NCBI GenBank assembly: GCA_041180805.1
Contig: JBEGQX010000330.1
Span: 1 to 19,369 of the forward strand
Direction: 5' to 3'
DNA: 19,369 nucleotides
Source: JBEGQX01 sp041180805
GTDB taxonomy: Bacteria; Planctomycetota; Planctomycetia; Gemmatales; Gemmataceae
Both the position numbers and the translations under genes were made by a program. The notes under the pieces were generated by a model that was not told the DNA's origin, searched no databases, and saw nothing but the letters and a program-made list of their open reading frames with translations. The first letter of the stretch is position 1. The number at the start of each line of letters is the position of its first letter. Of this stretch, positions 1 to 9,222 are shown piece by piece.

Positions 1-1892
1 AGCATACTTTTCAAAACCATGTCTGGCTGGTCAAAGATTTGAATGGCAAAATTCACAGCGCCTACTCTGCCCCGGCAGTTAACGCCACGATTGCCATCAC
101 AGGCCCCGCCAGCCCACCAGAAAAGCCAACCAACAACAACCGCAATCGACCCCAGAACACCCATGTGTCACCCGATGGAAACCATCAGGTGCTTGTTGCC
201 AACCACAACCTTGTCCTTAAAAACCTGAAGACAAACAGGGAAACCCCGCTAACCCGGGATGGTTCGGCCAAGGATGGTTACCGAGGGCAGATCATCTGGG
301 CACCGGATTCCTCGCGCTTTGTCGCCATGCGTACCAGCGCGGGTGATGGCCGGGTCATCCACCTGATTGAATCCACCCCCAGGGATCAACTTCAGCCCAG
401 GCTTATTTCCATTCCTTACGACAAGCCGGGTGACAAGCTGGATACGCACATTCCCCACCTTTTTGATGTGCAGGCGGAAAAGGAAATCCCCATTAGCAAT
501 AAAATGTTTCCCAACCCATGGAGCATTACCAACCTGCGTTGGAAGTCAGATTCCAGCCGTTTTACCTTCCTTTACAACCAGAGGGGACATCAGGTTTTAA
601 GGCTTCTTGCAGTGAATGGTAAAAATGGTGAGGTTGTCAGCCTTGCCGAGGAATCCAGCAAGACCTTTGTGGATTACAACCATAAAATCTATCTGCATTG
701 GATCAAGGATGATTCCAGGTTTCTTTGGATGTCTGAACGCGATGGTTTCAATCATCTGTATTTGATGGATGGAGATGGCGCAGGGATTCGCAAACAGCTT
801 ACCCAGGGGAGCTGGATGGTTCGCAGCGTTGATCATGTTGATGACTCGCAGGAAAATGTCATTCTTAGAATCATGGGAATGAAGCAAGGCCAGGATCCCT
901 ACTTCATGCATTTTGCCAGAGTGAATTGGAACCGAGGGGAATTTATCCCCCTGACTGAAGCCCCTGGATCCCACAGAATGCAGCTATCACCAGATGGCAA
1001 ATACCTGATTGCGACGTGGTCCCGGGTAAACCATGCTCCGGTCAGCGAGCTTCGGGATGCCATTACAGGTCAAAAAATCCTGGGGCTTCACCAGGTGGAT
1101 GATTCACGCCTGCGGACATCTGAGTGGAAGGCTCCTGAACCTTTTCAGGCAAAAGGTCGGGATGGCAGGACAGATATTTATGGAATCATCCTCAGGCCAA
1201 CCAACTTTGTGACCGGTAAAAAATATCCGGTGATTGAACAGATTTATGCAGGCCCTCATGATTTCCATGTGCCCAAGGATTTTCGTATTTCCTCACGCGC
1301 CCAGGCGATGGCAGAACTCGGTTTTATCGTGGTGCAGATAGATGGCATGGGTACCAACTGGCGAGGCAAGGCGTTTCATGATGTCTGCTGGAAGAACCTT
1401 GCAGATGCGGGTTTTCCCGATCGCATCGCATGGATGAAAGCTGCGGCGCAAAAGGTTCCTGAAATGGACCTGGCACGCGTTGGAATCTACGGCGGCAGCG
1501 CAGGTGGCCAGAATGCCATGCGAGCCCTCATCGACCATGGGGATTTTTACAAGGCCGCAGCGGCTGATTGTGGTTGCCATGACAACCGGATGGACAAAGT
1601 CTGGTGGAATGAACTCTGGATGGGCTGGCCAGTAGATGCCAGCTACGAAAAATCCTCGAATACCGTTCATGCCCACAAGACCAGGGGAAGACTGCTTCTG
1701 ACTGTGGGAGAACTGGACAGAAATGTGGACCCAGCCACAACCATGCAGGTGGCTGATGCACTTATCAAGGCTGGCAGGGATTTTGAACTGATCGTTGTGC
1801 CGGGTGCTGGACATGGCGCGGGTGAATCCGCCTACGCACACCGCCGCCGACAGGAGTTCTTTCTCCGGCACCTTTGGGGAAACCCCAACTAG
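1..1892 (+). CDS. S9 family serine peptidase, DPP-IV-like (5' partial)
   Basis: This is the C-terminal 629 codons of a dipeptidyl-peptidase-IV/prolyl-oligopeptidase-type hydrolase. The frame is open from position 3 to the window edge. The TTG at 39 is therefore probably not the start, and the signal peptide lies upstream. The first half has TolB/DPP-IV-like propeller repeats (VSPDG near 168, WAPDSSRF near 297, LSPDGKYL near 984). The last ~200 residues form the alpha/beta hydrolase domain. Its triad is visible: Ser in GGSAGG (codon 1497-1499), Asp in GELDRNVD (1716-1718) and His in GAGHG (1812-1814). The family removes dipeptides or cleaves short peptides, usually in the periplasm; the substrate here is unknown. 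It converges on the minus-strand operon with about 20 nt between stop codons, so it is not part of that operon. Confidence 0.9.
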   Translation, partial: HTFQNHVWLVKDLNGKIHSAYSAPAVNATIAITGPASPPEKPTNNNRNRPQNTHVSPDGNHQVLVANHNLVLKNLKTNRETPLTRDGSAKDGYRGQIIWAPDSSRFVAMRTSAGDGRVIHLIESTPRDQLQPRLISIPYDKPGDKLDTHIPHLFDVQAEKEIPISNKMFPNPWSITNLRWKSDSSRFTFLYNQRGHQVLRLLAVNGKNGEVVSLAEESSKTFVDYNHKIYLHWIKDDSRFLWMSERDGFNHLYLMDGDGAGIRKQLTQGSWMVRSVDHVDDSQENVILRIMGMKQGQDPYFMHFARVNWNRGEFIPLTEAPGSHRMQLSPDGKYLIATWSRVNHAPVSELRDAITGQKILGLHQVDDSRLRTSEWKAPEPFQAKGRDGRTDIYGIILRPTNFVTGKKYPVIEQIYAGPHDFHVPKDFRISSRAQAMAELGFIVVQIDGMGTNWRGKAFHDVCWKNLADAGFPDRIAWMKAAAQKVPEMDLARVGIYGGSAGGQNAMRALIDHGDFYKAAAADCGCHDNRMDKVWWNELWMGWPVDASYEKSSNTVHAHKTRGRLLLTVGELDRNVDPATTMQVADALIKAGRDFELIVVPGAGHGAGESAYAHRRRQEFFLRHLWGNPN

Positions 1893-1905
1893 TCAAAACA
1901 GTTGG
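1885..1905. terminator. Possible bidirectional terminator hairpin between convergent genes
   Basis: CCAACT (1885-1890) is perfectly complementary to AGTTGG (1900-1905) across a 9-nt loop. It overlaps the stop codon of the S9 peptidase and lies just past the end of the esterase operon. A T-rich run (1917-1921) follows on the plus strand, but about 11 nt away. The minus strand has only GGTTTCCCC after the stem. The stem is short and not GC-rich, so this is a weak candidate. Confidence 0.25.
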
Positions 1906-1912
1906 ATGTGAG

Positions 1913-2899
1913 TTACTTTTTATCCCGCAAGCGCAACATCGCCTGGCCCATGGCTTCACCAATCAGATAATAGGTTTCAGCATTGGTATTCCAATGGTAT
2001 CCCTGGCCCGTGGGTGATTGTTCCTGTGGGCGCCAAAAAGCCCTGGTTGGAACGAACGCAACATTGCCCCGAAACTCATCATGCTTCGCAGCGTTTTCCT
2101 GTGCCTTCATCAGGGAAAGGGCCCGCGGATGTTTTTCCTCTGGACCAGTCATCCCGGTTTCACCAATGACAAATGGCAAGGCAGGAGTGTTGAGATCCCT
2201 GCGCATATCCTTGATGAAATGGATCATGTTCTTTTCATATTCTGAGTTGAACTTGTCATCGATTCGGTCATTCCATCCCTGATGCCAGGCAAAGCCGGCA
2301 ATCTGGTAACTGCCATCCGAGCCGGGAACAAGGTTTCGAACATCAGCCAGCGCCGCTTTCACCAAAGCAAGCGTTTCACGATAGTATCTGCCCACCAAGT
2401 CCGGATTCTTCTCGATTTCCTCCTGGGTTTTCTTGCCAAGCGCATAGGGAATCTTGCCTGCGCTGGGTGGGCGAAAATCCACGGCCAGGCTCTTTCCACC
2501 CCAGGCACACTTAACCAGCAAAATCGGCTGGCTACTTGCATCACCCATCACCCAGCCAAAACCAAGCTCGGGGCCAATCCGGTCGTTGCGGGCGCCATAA
2601 CCCACAGTTAGCGGACCCTTGCGATCCAGGTAGGAAATAAAAACATCCTCGCGTTGCTTCCATGCCCCATCAGGTGCCTTCAGGTGCGCAAACCGTTTTT
2701 GTGTGGCAGTGTCCTTCACAAGGTATTCAAGACTACCCTTGCCGCCATTGCGTTTGGGTTCCGCAGCAATGAAGCCCTGGCCTTCCATGTTGGATTGCCC
2801 TGCAAGAATGAATACCAGCACCTTCCTGGGATTGTTTTCCTCTGCCTGAACAGGAAACCCTGTAAGAAGTAATAATCCCATCATCGCGATATACTTCAT
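1913..2899 (-). CDS. Secreted sialate O-acetylesterase-like (SASA/DUF303) carbohydrate esterase
   Basis: This is a 328-residue protein with an N-terminal signal peptide (residues 1-19, ending VQA). It has the SGNH-type nucleophile block GQSNM (residues 34-38, Ser36). A WHQGWND block (205-211) corresponds to the conserved W-x-Q-G region of the SASA family, and a C-terminal YHWN (His302) is the likely catalytic His region. Characterised SASA members (CE6 and sialic-acid esterases) remove acetyl groups from sugars in the envelope or outside the cell; the sugar here is unknown. A GGGGG Shine-Dalgarno-like run sits 7 nt before the ATG. It is the last gene of the minus-strand operon, 57 nt after the DUF1501 gene, and its context supports a role in deacetylating a sulfated glycan. 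Confidence 0.87.
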   Translation of the reverse strand: MKYIAMMGLLLLTGFPVQAEENNPRKVLVFILAGQSNMEGQGFIAAEPKRNGGKGSLEYLVKDTATQKRFAHLKAPDGAWKQREDVFISYLDRKGPLTVGYGARNDRIGPELGFGWVMGDASSQPILLVKCAWGGKSLAVDFRPPSAGKIPYALGKKTQEEIEKNPDLVGRYYRETLALVKAALADVRNLVPGSDGSYQIAGFAWHQGWNDRIDDKFNSEYEKNMIHFIKDMRRDLNTPALPFVIGETGMTGPEEKHPRALSLMKAQENAAKHDEFRGNVAFVPTRAFWRPQEQSPTGQGYHWNTNAETYYLIGEAMGQAMLRLRDKK

Positions 2900-2956
2900 G
2901 TTCCAACCCCCGTGTAAAATGAGACATGGCCACCAGATTAGATATTTTTAAAACCA

Positions 2957-4357
2957 TCAGGCCAGAATTTCCTTAATGACCTGCCCGCCAAATTGTGAAA
3001 GCTGTTTAAAACGACCGCCGTGAAAAAAGGTGAGCTGGGCATCATCCAACCCCAGCAACCTTAAAATGGTGACATGCACATCACGCACATGGTGAACACA
3101 TTCAACGGCCTCGGCCCCCAGTTCGTCGGTTGCCCCGATGGTGTGTCCGGCCCGAACCCCACCGCCTGCAAACCAAACCGTCATGGCCTTGGGGTTGTGA
3201 TCTCTGCCAAACGCGGTTCCCATGCGCACACCGTTGTCGGGTGATCGTCCAAACTCGCCACACCAGATCACCAAGGTGCTTTCCAGCAGGCCTCTGCGTT
3301 TCAAATCGGCAATCAGCCCGGCAATCGGCCTGTCCACCTGCCGTACCAGGTTGCCATGCGCTTTCTCGATGTAATCATGGCTGTCCCAAGTGCCCGCATA
3401 AAGTTGCACAAAACGAACGCCTTTCTCCACCATCCTGCGCGCCAGTAGGCATTTTCTGCCAAAGGCATCGGTTTCCTTTTCGCCTACTCCGTACAGTGAA
3501 AGGGTTTGCCTGTCTTCCTGCGAAAGATCCATTAGCCCAGGCACCTCGGTTTGCATGCGAAAGGCCAACTCGTAGTTTTGCATCCGGGCATACAGGGTGT
3601 CTTTCTCAGGGTTGCTTTCGAGATGTCGTTGGTTAAGCTTCGCCAAAAGATCCAAATTAGCGCGCTGTTCATCCCAGGTTACACCATCGGGTGGAAGAAG
3701 ATCCAAAATGGGGGCGCCTTTGGGTCGCAATGGGGTTCCCTGGAAGTTGGCGCCAAGAAAACCATTGCCCCAGTTGGCTGCGCCACCCTGCGGAAAGCTA
3801 ACCTCGGGCAGCACCATAAACCCAGGTAGATTTGCGTTCTCAGAACCCAGGCCATAACAGACCCATGAACCCAGCGCAGGGTCACCGCCAAAGCGGTTAC
3901 CAGTATTCATCTGATACATGGCAGTGGGATGGTTGACCGAATCCACCTGACAGCCACGGTAAAAGCAGATGTCATCCGCCACACCAGCCAGATGAGCCCA
4001 GTTGGTGGCCATGTCTGCACCAGATAGCCCCACCTTCTTGAAGGAAAAAGGGGAGGCTACATAATATCGTTTTCCACCCGACATGGCGGATTGCATCCCA
4101 TCGTTTTTTTGAAACTCCTTCAGGTGCAGCTTAGTAAGGGTGGGCTTTGGATCAAAGGTATCCAGATGGCTGGGGCCACCTTCCATCATCAAGAAAATGC
4201 AATTTTTGGCCCTTGCGGGAAGGTGGGGGAGCGCATTTGCCTTTGGTTGGCTTTTGCCCTGTTCGGCATTCAGCATCGCAGTGAGTGCCACGCTGCCCAG
4301 CGATGCGCCAAGTGAATACAAAACCTGCCTCCGATTCCGATACCATTCATTGAACAT
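2957..4357 (-). CDS. DUF1501 domain-containing protein, Tat-exported
   Basis: This 466-residue protein begins with a twin-arginine-type signal (NRRQVL at residues 8-13, then a hydrophobic stretch to about 30). It then follows the DUF1501 pattern: MMEGGPSHLDTFDPKP around 57-72, WDSH in the middle, GEFGRSP, and a GRDHNP block near the C terminus. DUF1501 is placed in the alkaline-phosphatase-like superfamily, the same fold group as sulfatases, but no reaction is established. Its start overlaps the end of the upstream PSD1 gene by 11 nt, which indicates translational coupling. The PSD1-DUF1501 pairing is a recurrent planctomycete arrangement, and the two proteins presumably act together in the envelope. 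It is of normal length with no visible damage. Confidence 0.93.
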   Translation of the reverse strand: MFNEWYRNRRQVLYSLGASLGSVALTAMLNAEQGKSQPKANALPHLPARAKNCIFLMMEGGPSHLDTFDPKPTLTKLHLKEFQKNDGMQSAMSGGKRYYVASPFSFKKVGLSGADMATNWAHLAGVADDICFYRGCQVDSVNHPTAMYQMNTGNRFGGDPALGSWVCYGLGSENANLPGFMVLPEVSFPQGGAANWGNGFLGANFQGTPLRPKGAPILDLLPPDGVTWDEQRANLDLLAKLNQRHLESNPEKDTLYARMQNYELAFRMQTEVPGLMDLSQEDRQTLSLYGVGEKETDAFGRKCLLARRMVEKGVRFVQLYAGTWDSHDYIEKAHGNLVRQVDRPIAGLIADLKRRGLLESTLVIWCGEFGRSPDNGVRMGTAFGRDHNPKAMTVWFAGGGVRAGHTIGATDELGAEAVECVHHVRDVHVTILRLLGLDDAQLTFFHGGRFKQLSQFGGQVIKEILA

Positions 4358-7055
4358 GCAAAAACTCGTTGCTGTTGAATAATACCAGGCATACCTCCAT
4401 AAGCCCCCACAACCTGGCGGTTACCTGTTCAGGTGGAAAATCCGGCTCGAAATCCCTGCTGGCAAAAAGTGGCTCCTGGAATGAGAATCGCTCTCCGGTG
4501 TTTTCCTCGACGGCTTCCCTTTGAATCTGCGAAGGCATTTTTTGAGAGGGCCACTGGTGGCCCTGATGCCGGACTGTCATGGAATCCCAGTGCTTCAGGC
4601 ACTCACCCATCTCCCCGGGCTGGGGCTGTCGACCAAAGGCTATTTGAAAAGCCCTAGCGATTGCCTGTTCAGGTGAGGTCGTTTCTCGCAATAGGCGCCG
4701 GGCAAACATCATGGCACGATTGCGGGTGTAGGAGGAATTGAAAAGGGCAAAAACCTGCGGGGTAATGGTGGAAGATTCCCGGTTTTCCGAACAGCTATCG
4801 GGCACGGGAACATCAAATACCTCCAAAAAGGGATCACGCATCCCCCTAAGTTTTAATGTGTAAATGGTTCGCCTGTTTCTATCCGCCGCACGGGGCGAAG
4901 GTTGCCAGGCCGGGGCAAAAGTTCCCATCACCTGGCGTGGCTGAAAGGCCACTTCCTGGTGTAATTGCGGCCGCACGGGAATCCCACCCATGGCGGGATT
5001 CAGCTCTCCTGACGCATGCAGCATTGCATCACGAATTTCCTCGGCAGCAAGCCTGCGGGAGCGATGCACCGCATAAAGCTGCCGGTTCGGGTCTTTGCGG
5101 TCTAGGTCCACAGGGTACTTGTACTCACCCGACCTGCGATACGCATGCGACATCAAAATAGTTTTTTGAAGCTCCCTAATGTTGGAATTTACCGCCAGGG
5201 AACTGGCAAGCCATTCCAGCAGTTCAGGGTGCGTGGGTTTTTTTCCCGTGGCACCAAAGTTGTTCGGGTTCCCCGCCAGTGGTGACCCCATGGTCCATTG
5301 CCAGATGCGGTTGGCCATCACCCGCAAGGTCAGGGGATTGTTATTCCCGGCAAGCCACCTGGCCAAGGCAAGCCTTCTGCCAATTGGTTCCCCAGTCACC
5401 TTGTATTCACCCAACACACTGAGAACCCCGGGGGCCACCGCCATGCCAGGGCTGAATGGATCGCCCCCGGCAAGGATACTGGTGGTTTCAAATTCCCCAA
5501 CCTCCGTTTTCCCTGGCATTCGAAGGGGTGCGTACACCGCCTTCAGTGTGGGGGTTTTACCAGTGTAAACCGCAAGGGCAAAAGGTTCGTAACGGTCGTA
5601 TTCCCACTTCAATCTTTCCAAGCCTTTCCTGGCAATCCTTTCCATGCCAAGGTCGGCAGGAGGGAGGAATTCATGGCGAGGCGGTTTCTGCCCCGCCTTT
5701 TCTGGATGATCTGCAAGCCATTTCTTTTTGGCGGCACCCTCTGCATTCTTTATCCGTTCCAATTCACCTTCCAGCCATTGCTTGCGCGCATCTAGGTAGT
5801 TCTTTTCCGAAAAACCAGCCGTGTTCTCAATCGGCAGAAAAGGGGCGGCTCTTTCCACAAGCTGAGTTGTAGCGAAAATCGCCTGCATGCTGTAGTAGTC
5901 CCTCGTTGGAACTGGATCAAACTTGTGATCATGACAGCGGGCACACTGCAGCATATGCCCCAGAAAGGCCTGCCCCACCGTATCGGTAACATCATCCAGA
6001 AAGCGCTGCCGCGCCACTCGGGGAACCTCCATGCCGGTTAGTTCCCAGGCACCCATCCTCAGGAAACCCGTTGCGACAAGCATCTCCGGGTTTTGGGGAT
6101 CCATTTCATCACCCGCAACCTGTTCCATGACAAACTGGTTGAAAGGCTTGTTGGAATGAAAACTTCTAACCACATAATCCCTGTAGCGCCAGGCGTTGCC
6201 ACGGTCATAGTCATTTGCATATCCCGAGGAATCCGCATACCGGGTAACATCCAACCAATGCCTTGCCATCTGCTCGGCATGGTGCTGCGAACCCAGCAAT
6301 CCATCCACAAGCTTCTCCCACGCTTGGTCGTCGTCTGCCCGGTCTTCCACAAAGGTGTTTATTTGGGCCTCGGTGGGGGGAAGCCCGGTAAGATCCAGAT
6401 GTGCCCTGCGAGCCAGCGTTCTTCGATCGGCCAGTCTCGAAGGCAGCAAGCCTGCCTGCTTAAGCTTTGCCTCAAGAAAGGAATCCACCGGATTACCCTT
6501 CGCAACCACTTTGGGTATGCCCATCTTTTTCAAGGGTTGGTAAGCCCAGAGATCCTCCGGGTTGTAACTGCGATTGGACCATTCAGGATTTTGCCCCCCA
6601 CTGGTTTTCACCGTTCGGGAGGAAGCCACCTGGGAAGATTTGATTTGCGCGATGGTTTTATCATCAGGCCAGATCGCGCCTTTTTCAATCCAAAGCCTGA
6701 TGGAGGCAACCTCTTCATTCGAAAGTCTGTCCGATTCCTTTGGGGGCATTGCTGCCACGTCGGTGTGCTTTCGGGTCACCGACTGATAAAGCAGACTGTC
6801 ATCGGGCTTGCCATGAATCACCGCGGGCTTGCCAATGTCGCCACCCTTGCGAAGCCCATCAGGCGACCGTATGTCCAGACCACCCCTCAGCTTTCCGGCA
6901 TCGTCGCCATGGCAGGGAAAACAGCGGTTCTGAAATACAGGCAGTACCTTTAGTGCAAAATGCCCCTCCATCGCACCCGACTTGGGTTCCGCAAACGGTA
7001 GCCATAAAGGCACCCCAAAAAGCAAACCTGAGATCAAGCCAGATGACAGCATCAT
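4347..7055 (-). CDS. PSD1 protein: planctomycete cytochrome C + DUF1549 + DUF1553
   Basis: This 902-residue protein has a short hydrophobic N terminus (about residues 5-22). A PSCyt1-type domain follows, with CFPCH at 45-49 (a CxxCH haem-binding motif) and MPPKESDRLS / IRLWIEKGA blocks. DUF1549 spans about 185-400 and contains a second CxxCH, CARCH at 371-375, followed by DHKFDP. DUF1553 lies roughly at 560-850 (RRLALARWL, NRIWQW). The family is typical of planctomycetes. It is thought to be an envelope c-type cytochrome-like protein, but its reaction is unknown. The start overlaps the esterase stop by one base (TAATG), so translation is coupled. The end overlaps the DUF1501 start. An ATG start directly at the overlap, with a plausible export signal, supports the chosen coordinates. 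Confidence 0.94.
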   Translation of the reverse strand: MMLSSGLISGLLFGVPLWLPFAEPKSGAMEGHFALKVLPVFQNRCFPCHGDDAGKLRGGLDIRSPDGLRKGGDIGKPAVIHGKPDDSLLYQSVTRKHTDVAAMPPKESDRLSNEEVASIRLWIEKGAIWPDDKTIAQIKSSQVASSRTVKTSGGQNPEWSNRSYNPEDLWAYQPLKKMGIPKVVAKGNPVDSFLEAKLKQAGLLPSRLADRRTLARRAHLDLTGLPPTEAQINTFVEDRADDDQAWEKLVDGLLGSQHHAEQMARHWLDVTRYADSSGYANDYDRGNAWRYRDYVVRSFHSNKPFNQFVMEQVAGDEMDPQNPEMLVATGFLRMGAWELTGMEVPRVARQRFLDDVTDTVGQAFLGHMLQCARCHDHKFDPVPTRDYYSMQAIFATTQLVERAAPFLPIENTAGFSEKNYLDARKQWLEGELERIKNAEGAAKKKWLADHPEKAGQKPPRHEFLPPADLGMERIARKGLERLKWEYDRYEPFALAVYTGKTPTLKAVYAPLRMPGKTEVGEFETTSILAGGDPFSPGMAVAPGVLSVLGEYKVTGEPIGRRLALARWLAGNNNPLTLRVMANRIWQWTMGSPLAGNPNNFGATGKKPTHPELLEWLASSLAVNSNIRELQKTILMSHAYRRSGEYKYPVDLDRKDPNRQLYAVHRSRRLAAEEIRDAMLHASGELNPAMGGIPVRPQLHQEVAFQPRQVMGTFAPAWQPSPRAADRNRRTIYTLKLRGMRDPFLEVFDVPVPDSCSENRESSTITPQVFALFNSSYTRNRAMMFARRLLRETTSPEQAIARAFQIAFGRQPQPGEMGECLKHWDSMTVRHQGHQWPSQKMPSQIQREAVEENTGERFSFQEPLFASRDFEPDFPPEQVTARLWGLMEVCLVLFNSNEFLHVQ

Positions 7056-7756
7056 TATTCACCCAGCATCTTCAACATGGTTTGGGCAACCAATTTGTTT
7101 CCAGCCTCGTTCAAATGCACCCGGTCGGTGGTTAGAATCCCCGCCGCTTTTTTGTCGGCGTTGTTGACTTTCAGATGTTCCACAAATGCCTTGCGAAGGT
7201 CGCAAAGGTTCAGGTCGAGTTCTTTCGCCACCTTCCGGCTGATGGCGGCATAGTCATCCAGCTTTGCATCAAGATTGTTAGTACCAATGGGAAGTTCACC
7301 TATTACCGTTGGGGTGCAAAGAATTACCTGCGCCCCGGCTGCCTTGCATTTTCCAATCACTTCCTTCAGGCCGGATTCAAAAGCTTCGGGTGTGGTGCCC
7401 CGGTTGGGATCTTTCTCGCCATGCCATACATCATTGATGCCAATGTAGATAAAAACGATGGTCGGCTTCTTTGAGATGACATCCCTTTCCACGCGTTTTT
7501 GCAGATCAGGCACCTTGTTGCCACTGATCCCTGCACCCACGCATTCAACGACGAGATCCTTTTTCTTTTCCGCAAGCTGCTGGCGAATAACCTGGATATA
7601 ACCCTTGCCCGTGTTACCCCCGGCAGTGATGGAGTCCCCAAGAAAAACAATGCGGTCACCCTTCTTCAAAACCACCGTACCTGGATCAGCAAAAACAGCC
7701 TGCGAAAAAATCCCGCATACCGCAACTGCAAACAATAAGCCGATAAGATTCCTCAT
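7055..7756 (-). CDS. Secreted SGNH/GDSL-family esterase
   Basis: This 233-residue protein is preceded by AGGAG 7 nt before the ATG at 7756. An in-frame ATG at 7792 would add 12 residues in front of the signal peptide and is not preferred. The signal peptide is residues 1-23 (ends VFA). The SGNH blocks are clear: FLGDSIT (Ser42), GAGISGN (Gly79/Asn80), GIND (Asn108) and DRVHLN (Asp211, His214). It resembles the rhamnogalacturonan acetylesterase/lysophospholipase-L1-like group. In this setting a carbohydrate deacetylase is the more likely role. The gene follows a sulfatase by 46 nt and couples to the PSD1 gene through TAATG. The fold and catalytic residues are certain; the substrate is inferred. 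Confidence 0.9.
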   Translation of the reverse strand: MRNLIGLLFAVAVCGIFSQAVFADPGTVVLKKGDRIVFLGDSITAGGNTGKGYIQVIRQQLAEKKKDLVVECVGAGISGNKVPDLQKRVERDVISKKPTIVFIYIGINDVWHGEKDPNRGTTPEAFESGLKEVIGKCKAAGAQVILCTPTVIGELPIGTNNLDAKLDDYAAISRKVAKELDLNLCDLRKAFVEHLKVNNADKKAAGILTTDRVHLNEAGNKLVAQTMLKMLGE

Positions 7757-7763
7757 TCCATTA

Positions 7764-7768
7764 CTCCT
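7764..7768 (-). promoter_or_regulatory. Ribosome binding site deciding the SGNH esterase start
   Basis: AGGAG on the minus strand lies 7 nt before the ATG at 7756-7754. It places initiation at the second in-frame ATG, directly in front of the signal peptide. Confidence 0.7.
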
Positions 7769-7802
7769 GCTAAACTTGCAAATAATACGCACACATTTCC
7801 CA

Positions 7803-9215
7803 TCATTTCATATTGGGTCCCTTCTTGGAAGCCTTTGGGTTGTTTTTCTGGTTAGCACCACCGGGGCCCCAGTCCTCATTCTTCACGCTGGAACCCAGAA
7901 ACACCGGGGCCTTCAATTCCCTGTCCCAGGCATCCAGGACCGCATTCATTCTTTTGGCAACCTCCGGTTTCTCCTTGGCAAGGTCTTTGCTCTCAGCAAT
8001 GTCATTTCCAAGGTCGTACAATTCCGCGGGTTTATTTTTCGCCCGGACCATCTTCCAGTTCCCCTCACGCATGGCGTGATTCTGCCCCGCGCCATGGCGC
8101 CAGAATAACTGCTGGTGGGGTAAGTCTTTTTTTTCACCCTTCAAGTAGGGAATAAGATTGACCCCATCGTACACCTTATCTGCGGGTATGGCCGTGCCCG
8201 CAACTGCCAGAGCAGTGGCAAAAATATCCATGGAGATCACCGGGCTTTCAAATCTTGTTCCGGCCGAAAGCATTCCCGGCCAACTAATCACAAAGGGCAC
8301 CCGGATTCCCCCCTCGTACACAGTTCCCTTGGCACCCCGCAATGGAGTGTTTATCGCCCCCGATTGCGTTGGTCCGCCATTATCTGAAAGGAAAAATACC
8401 AGGGTGCTTTCCGACTGTTTGCTGGAGTGCAACCTATCCATCACCACGCCAATCGCATCATCCAGAATGCTTATCTGCGCAGCGAGCTTTCGCCTCTGCA
8501 GGTTTTGGATTTTTGCAAACTGTTCCAGCTTTTGCGCTGTAGGTTCGTGGGGAGTGTGCGGCGCATTGAAGGCCAGGTACAGAAACCACGGCTTGTCCAC
8601 TTGCGCCTGCACAAACGCGGCAGCCTGTTCCGCCAGCGCCGTGGTAACATGATTTTTCACATCCACTGCTTTGTCATTCTTCATGATCGGCAAAGTGTAT
8701 TGCCTTTCATTGGGAACCCAATCCTGATAACGATGCCCGCCGCCGATGAAGCCAAAAGTCTCGTCAAAACCCCGCTGGGATGGAATATGCGCGGGAGATG
8801 ATCCCAAATGCCATTTACCCACCCAACCAGTTTTGTAGCCGGAATCTTTCATGAATTGGGGCAGAAGCCGCTCGGTAAGGGGTAGCCCCTCGTTCTTATC
8901 GAGCGGGTCATACACCGGGTTAAACTCGTGGCCAAACCTCTGCTGATAACGGCCTGTCAACAAGCCTGCACGAGTGGGGGAACAGAATGGGTGGGTAACA
9001 TATCCGTTGGTGCAAATGACGCCGCTTTTTGCCAGCCGATCGATATTCGGGGTGGAAATATCCTTGCATCCTTGAAAAGCAATATCTGCATAACCAAGGT
9101 CATCCACAAGAATAACCAACACATTGGGTTTAGATTTATTCTGTCCGGCATGAAGGAAAGGCGTGAGGAGAAATCCCATAAATGCCAGGCAATAAAACTT
9201 TTGGATGGAATTCAT
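7803..9215 (-). CDS. Secreted sulfatase (S1 family, arylsulfatase A-like)
   Basis: This 470-residue protein has a signal peptide (about residues 1-23, HAG) and the sulfatase domain from PNVLVILVDDLGYAD (metal-binding Asp38/Asp39). The formylglycine signature CSPTR starts at Cys78 and is followed by LLTGRY. GKWHLG (Lys134, His136) and SDNGG further on supply the other active-site residues. The Cys must be oxidised to formylglycine before the enzyme can hydrolyse sulfate esters; no maturase gene is in this window. The C-terminal tail is lysine- and asparagine-rich. The gene begins 7 nt after the preceding sulfatase, whose stop overlaps the AGG of its likely ribosome binding site. It is the fourth gene of the operon. 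The sulfated substrate is not predictable here. Confidence 0.94.
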   Translation of the reverse strand: MNSIQKFYCLAFMGFLLTPFLHAGQNKSKPNVLVILVDDLGYADIAFQGCKDISTPNIDRLAKSGVICTNGYVTHPFCSPTRAGLLTGRYQQRFGHEFNPVYDPLDKNEGLPLTERLLPQFMKDSGYKTGWVGKWHLGSSPAHIPSQRGFDETFGFIGGGHRYQDWVPNERQYTLPIMKNDKAVDVKNHVTTALAEQAAAFVQAQVDKPWFLYLAFNAPHTPHEPTAQKLEQFAKIQNLQRRKLAAQISILDDAIGVVMDRLHSSKQSESTLVFFLSDNGGPTQSGAINTPLRGAKGTVYEGGIRVPFVISWPGMLSAGTRFESPVISMDIFATALAVAGTAIPADKVYDGVNLIPYLKGEKKDLPHQQLFWRHGAGQNHAMREGNWKMVRAKNKPAELYDLGNDIAESKDLAKEKPEVAKRMNAVLDAWDRELKAPVFLGSSVKNEDWGPGGANQKNNPKASKKGPNMK

Positions 9216-9222
9216 AACAGCC

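Noticed and set aside
5935..5945. Reading the CARCH motif of the PSD1 protein as proof of a second haem
   Set aside because: C-x-R-C-H-D-H-K-F-D-P is a conserved part of the DUF1549 family, so it may be structural or bind another metal; it is kept only as a question in the findings.
6093..6953. 286-codon open frame on the plus strand
   Set aside because: It lies entirely antisense to the PSD1 gene, which has clear conserved motifs over the same stretch; no recognisable protein features.
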